This document shows, one piece after another, positions 5,718 through 7,962 of a stretch of 7,962 bases of DNA. Both the position numbers and the translations under genes were made by a program. How positions within the stretch are numbered: the stretch's first letter is position 1; each line of letters starts with the position of its first letter. Location of the stretch: the NCBI GenBank assembly GCA_023301245.1, contig JALZUV010000266.1:1-7962 (forward strand). The letters are read 5' to 3'. A model generated the notes under the pieces. The model saw only the letters and a program-made list of their open reading frames with translations, had not been told where the DNA came from and did no database searches. Source of the DNA: Rickettsiales bacterium. Lineage in GTDB: Bacteria; Pseudomonadota; Alphaproteobacteria; Rickettsiales; JALZUV01.

Positions 5718-6203
5718 ATGTCCACGAAAAAACCGAAAAACAACCTCATCTCGCATGGGTTAGTGGCGCGTAATAAACGCGCCAAGTTCGATTATGAAAT
5801 TCTCGAAGAGGTGGAGGCTGGCTTAATTCTCAGTGGTACTGAGGTTAAATCGTTGCGCCAAGGTAAGGCACAGATTAACGAAGCTTATGTGGGTGAAAAA
5901 GATGGTGGCCTATGGTTGTTAGGTTCGGCCATTTCTCCTTACGCTGGTGGTAACCGTATGAACCACGAAGAAAAGCGCCCACGAAAATGCTTGCTGCATA
6001 AAAAGCAGGAAAAGAAAATGATGGGCGAAATTTCGAAAAAAGGGGTAACGCTTGTGCCTATGCGCTTGTATTTTAATGCACGCGGAATTGCCAAATTAAT
6101 GATTGGTCTGGGTAAAGGTAAAAAAGAATTCGAAAAGCGCGACAGCGTCAAAAAACGTGATTGGGAGCGCGATAAATCGCGCATTATGAAAGATCATAAT
6201 TAG
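5718..6203 (+). CDS. smpB: SsrA-binding protein SmpB
   Basis: SmpB binds the tRNA-like domain of tmRNA and delivers it to stalled ribosomes for trans-translation. The 161-aa length is normal. Conserved stretches are visible: ARNKRAKFDYEI (17-28), the AGLILSGTEVKSLR motif (34-47), NEAYV (54-58), YAGGNRMNHE.RPRKCLLHKK (75-96), GVTLVPMRLYFNARGIAKL (109-127), and the basic C-terminal tail GKGKKEFEKRD..KKRDW (132-149) that occupies the mRNA channel and decoding centre. It begins 2 bp after dapA with no separate ribosome binding site, the usual alphaproteobacterial dapA-smpB arrangement, and is probably translated by coupling. Its TAG stop shares bases with the end of the opposite-strand acetyltransferase gene. 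No tmRNA gene (ssrA) is in the window. Confidence 0.97.
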   Translation: MSTKKPKNNLISHGLVARNKRAKFDYEILEEVEAGLILSGTEVKSLRQGKAQINEAYVGEKDGGLWLLGSAISPYAGGNRMNHEEKRPRKCLLHKKQEKKMMGEISKKGVTLVPMRLYFNARGIAKLMIGLGKGKKEFEKRDSVKKRDWERDKSRIMKDHN

Positions 6204-6703
6204 CGAATGAATTGATAGATGAATTCGTGGTCAGCGTGGTTGCCTACCATATATTTATACTCGCCATATTTGCTGAAACCATAGCGTTGATAGAAACGCT
6301 GCGCACCCTCATTTTCAGAAAAAACGCTTAAGTAAAGCGAGGCTTTTTCGGCCATTGCTGCCATCATTTTATCCATTAACACGCGGCCAATACCTTGGCC
6401 TTGATAGTTGCTATCAACATAAAGGCGTTGAATTTCGCCAGAAGGTTCGACGGGGTTTTTAACGGGCAAACTTAACGCGCCCCATTTTGCATAGCCGATG
6501 ATAGCTCCCTCATCTATCGCTAGTAAGAATTGTGAGGTTTTTAAGGCGTTGCGATGATGTTCTTCCGAGTAACCTTCTTCAAGGTGGGAGTCTAAATCTT
6601 CTTGGTGGTAGAGATGGCCAAATTTTTCAAGCATCGTACGGATGGAAAATTCACGAAGCTCGGCAATATCGGCCTCTTTAGCCGCGCGGTAAGTAACTGT
6701 CAT
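6200..6703 (-). CDS. GNAT-family N-acetyltransferase, PaiA-like
   Basis: This 167-aa cytoplasmic enzyme would transfer an acetyl group from acetyl-CoA to an amine. GNAT motif A is seen as IQRLYVDSNYQGQGIGRVLM (residues 91-110), with the pyrophosphate-binding Q-G-Q-G-I-G loop at 101-106. The later strand-helix elements are LYLSVFSENEGAQRFYQRYGF (123-143), with N131 and Y138 in the usual places. The N-terminal part (REFSIRTMLEKFGHLYHQEDLDSHLEE) and the end (YMVGNHADHEFIYQFI) resemble PaiA-type enzymes, some of which acetylate polyamines; the substrate here is unproven. The gene starts directly at the tadA stop (TAAATG on the minus strand, no gap) with no Shine-Dalgarno, so it is probably translated by termination-reinitiation as the last gene of sspB-tadA-GNAT. 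Its stop overlaps the convergent smpB stop by four bases. Confidence 0.88.
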   Translation of the reverse strand: MTVTYRAAKEADIAELREFSIRTMLEKFGHLYHQEDLDSHLEEGYSEEHHRNALKTSQFLLAIDEGAIIGYAKWGALSLPVKNPVEPSGEIQRLYVDSNYQGQGIGRVLMDKMMAAMAEKASLYLSVFSENEGAQRFYQRYGFSKYGEYKYMVGNHADHEFIYQFIR

Positions 6704-7153
6704 TTATCGTTTATCGGCGAAAAATTCTTTTAGCACAAGTCCGCAGTCGCTTTCCATCATACCGCCGAGCACTTCGGGTGCGTGGTGGCAGGTGGGTTGA
6801 TGGTAAAATTTTGCGCCATGTTCTACGCCTCCACCTTTGGCATCATACGCGCCAAAATAGAGCCGCCTAATGCGCGCAAAGCTAATGGCCGCTGCGCATA
6901 ATGTGCAGGGTTCTAGCGTCACATATAAATCGCAATCGGGTAGACGGGGTGAACCAAGTTTTTCGCAAGCGGCACGAATTGCTAGCAGCTCGGCATGGGC
7001 GCTAGGGTCGTTATTTGTTTCTGTCAGGTTACTTGCTTGAGCAATAATTTTGCCATCTTTTACAATCACTGCGCCAACTGGCACTTCGCCATTATTGGCG
7101 GCCTGTTTTGCAAGAGTAAGAGCTTGCTGCATGTAAGTGGGTGCAGCCGACAT
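6704..7153 (-). CDS. tadA: tRNA-specific adenosine deaminase TadA
   Basis: TadA converts A34 of tRNA-Arg(ACG) to inosine, allowing one tRNA to read several CGN codons; it acts as a cytoplasmic homodimer. The 149-aa protein shows the cytidine-deaminase zinc site: H53 and the proton-shuttling E55 in SAHAELLAI, and C83/C86 in EPCTLCAAAI. The N-terminal GEVPVGAVIVKDG (22-34) and the C-terminal GAKFYHQPTCHHAPEVLGG are characteristic, the latter of alphaproteobacterial forms. N42 in ASNLTE sits where the substrate-contacting Asn of the NR motif is expected. It starts three bases after the sspB stop and lacks a clear Shine-Dalgarno, so it is likely coupled to sspB. The downstream acetyltransferase abuts its stop. 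Confidence 0.95.
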   Translation of the reverse strand: MSAAPTYMQQALTLAKQAANNGEVPVGAVIVKDGKIIAQASNLTETNNDPSAHAELLAIRAACEKLGSPRLPDCDLYVTLEPCTLCAAAISFARIRRLYFGAYDAKGGGVEHGAKFYHQPTCHHAPEVLGGMMESDCGLVLKEFFADKR

Positions 7154-7156
7154 AAG

Positions 7157-7669
7157 TTATTTGCGGAATGTGTCGATGGAAATAACTTCAGCCACGGGGC
7201 GTTTATCTTTGCCCTTTTTGTTTTTATCAGCATCGTTGCCCGCTTCGCCATCCATAAGGGGAAGCTCATCTAGCTCATCATCGTCAAAGTCATATTCATC
7301 ATCGACCAAATGGAACTGAAGGCCGAATTTGATAGAGGGGTCAGCGAAAGCAGTCATCGATGCGAATGGCACGACTAATTTTTCAGGCTGTTTATTGAAG
7401 CTTAGTGTAACCGAGAATAACTCATCAGTAACGATTAAGTCCCAAAATTGGTGCTGAAGCACAATGGTCATTTCGTTCGGATATTTTTTCTTGAGGGCTG
7501 GCGAGATGCTCGCGCCAACAAAATTTGTATCGAAAGTGATAAAAAAGTGGTGTTCACCCGGTAGGTCACCTTCAGCCTCTACTTGGCGTAGAGCCGTTTT
7601 AACCACGCCACGCATCGCGTCGTCAATCATGGTTGGGTAATCAATTAGAATGTCGTTATCGTCCATCAT
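7157..7669 (-). CDS. sspB: SspB-family ClpXP protease adaptor
   Basis: SspB tethers ssrA-tagged proteins to ClpX and so speeds their degradation by ClpXP. The 170-aa protein has the conserved alphaproteobacterial core: YPTMIDDAMRGVVKTALRQ (11-29), LPGEHHFFITFDT (36-48), KYPNEMTIVLQHQFWDL (62-78), FSVTLSFNKQPEKLVVPF (85-102) and DPSIKFGLQF (110-119). An acidic flexible linker (about 123-140, rich in D and E) follows, then a Lys-rich stretch and the C-terminal VAEVISIDTFRK (159-170), the expected ClpX-docking tail. Two adjacent ATG codons compete for the start. TTAGGC on the minus strand (7678-7673) lies about seven bases from the second (7666-7664) and four from the first, so a 169-aa product is equally likely. 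It heads the operon sspB-tadA-acetyltransferase; its promoter would lie in 7670-7778, but I see no clear one. Confidence 0.9.
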   Translation of the reverse strand: MMDDNDILIDYPTMIDDAMRGVVKTALRQVEAEGDLPGEHHFFITFDTNFVGASISPALKKKYPNEMTIVLQHQFWDLIVTDELFSVTLSFNKQPEKLVVPFASMTAFADPSIKFGLQFHLVDDEYDFDDDELDELPLMDGEAGNDADKNKKGKDKRPVAEVISIDTFRK

Positions 7670-7778
7670 AGTGCCTAATGTAATGCAATGCGTGGGTTTT
7701 ACTAGTGTTTAGCGAGGAGTAAAGCAAAAAACTTCATAATAACTATAATGGCGTGGCTAATTTGTGGGGAGTGCCTTG
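7670..7778 (-). other. intergenic leader of the sspB operon, no clear promoter
   Basis: This 109-bp AT-rich gap separates sspB from the gene entering at the right edge, both on the minus strand. Read on the minus strand, TTGCTT and TAGTAA 17 bp apart form only a weak promoter candidate (three of six matches each), and TATAGT (7747-7742) has no -35 partner. No hairpin with a T-run is seen. It probably holds the sspB promoter, but I cannot fix it. Confidence 0.35.
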
Positions 7779-7962
7779 TTAGCCCTTGCCGCGTGATTTG
7801 TTCCTATCGTTATGTGCGGTCAATGCTTTTTCGAGATGTTGTTTCTCAAGGTTTTCAAGCATGTATGACATAGAATCGCGCATCTCTTTAAGATTGTTTT
7901 GCATGTCTTTTTCTGCATGAGAGCATTCAGTTTTAAGTTCCTCGTGATTAAGCTTTAATGCG
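7779..7962 (-). CDS. unknown charged helical protein, C-terminal 60 codons (5' end outside window)
   Basis: On the minus strand a frame is open from the window edge (first full codon at 7961) to a TAA at 7781-7779, giving 60 codons with no start needed inside the window. The peptide is strongly hydrophilic and helix-prone: NHEELKTECSHAEKDMQ, then LKEMRDSMSYMLENLEKQHLEKAL, ending in a basic tail NDRNKSRGKG. Leu and Met recur at heptad-like spacing, so a coiled coil is likely. I do not recognise a family. The codon choice and amino-acid pattern look like real coding sequence, but the piece is short. In-frame ATG codons (the first at residue 20) could instead start a small protein of about 41 aa. 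Confidence 0.5.
   Translation of the reverse strand, partial: ALKLNHEELKTECSHAEKDMQNNLKEMRDSMSYMLENLEKQHLEKALTAHNDRNKSRGKG

Noticed and set aside
7744..7749. Perfect TATAAT on the plus strand
   Set aside because: No -35-like hexamer lies at 16-18 bp upstream, and there is no plus-strand gene downstream in the window to be expressed.

Overview
The window reads as a chromosomal segment of an alphaproteobacterium with moderate, slightly AT-leaning base composition. The assignment rests on a ParC of the alphaproteobacterial type, the dapA-smpB gene order common in that class, an SspB of the alphaproteobacterial form, and an ECF sigma factor paired with a NrsF/DUF1109-like membrane protein as in Caulobacter SigF. 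I cannot place it below class; the composition would suit a deep-branching or intermediate-GC lineage. Coding density is very high and no RNA gene, insertion sequence or CRISPR array is visible.

Layout. (1) Positions 1-1614, + strand: the C-terminal part of parC (topoisomerase IV subunit A), followed 3 bp later by a small single-domain asparaginase-like protein. (2) Positions 1669-3575, + strand: a compact signalling module made of an XRE helix-turn-helix fused to a receiver domain, an ECF-type sigma factor, and a six-helix membrane protein overlapping the sigma gene by ATGA, which is probably its anti-sigma factor. (3) Positions 3650-4762, + strand: two genes with their own good ribosome binding sites, a possible promoter and a strong rho-independent terminator. 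One encodes a 117-aa beta-rich protein resembling small phage structural proteins and the other a LamG/concanavalin-like protein. This is the most accessory-looking part of the window. (4) Positions 4837-6203, + strand: dapA (lysine/diaminopimelate synthesis) and smpB (tmRNA partner). (5) Positions 6200-7669, - strand: a tight operon read as sspB (ClpXP adaptor), tadA (tRNA A34 deaminase), then a GNAT acetyltransferase. Its end overlaps the end of smpB by four bases. (6) Positions 7779-7962, - strand: the C-terminal 60 codons of an unrecognised charged helical protein that enters from the right edge.

How they fit together. Housekeeping genes (parC, dapA, smpB, tadA, sspB) frame a regulatory module and a phage-like pair. 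SmpB and SspB act at successive steps of ribosome rescue: SmpB helps tmRNA add the ssrA tag and SspB hands tagged proteins to ClpXP. In the signalling module a phosphorylatable DNA-binding regulator sits directly upstream of a sigma/anti-sigma pair, so a soluble phospho-signal and a membrane-sensed signal may converge on one regulon. Whether the neighbouring phage-like pair belongs to that regulon cannot be decided from this sequence.
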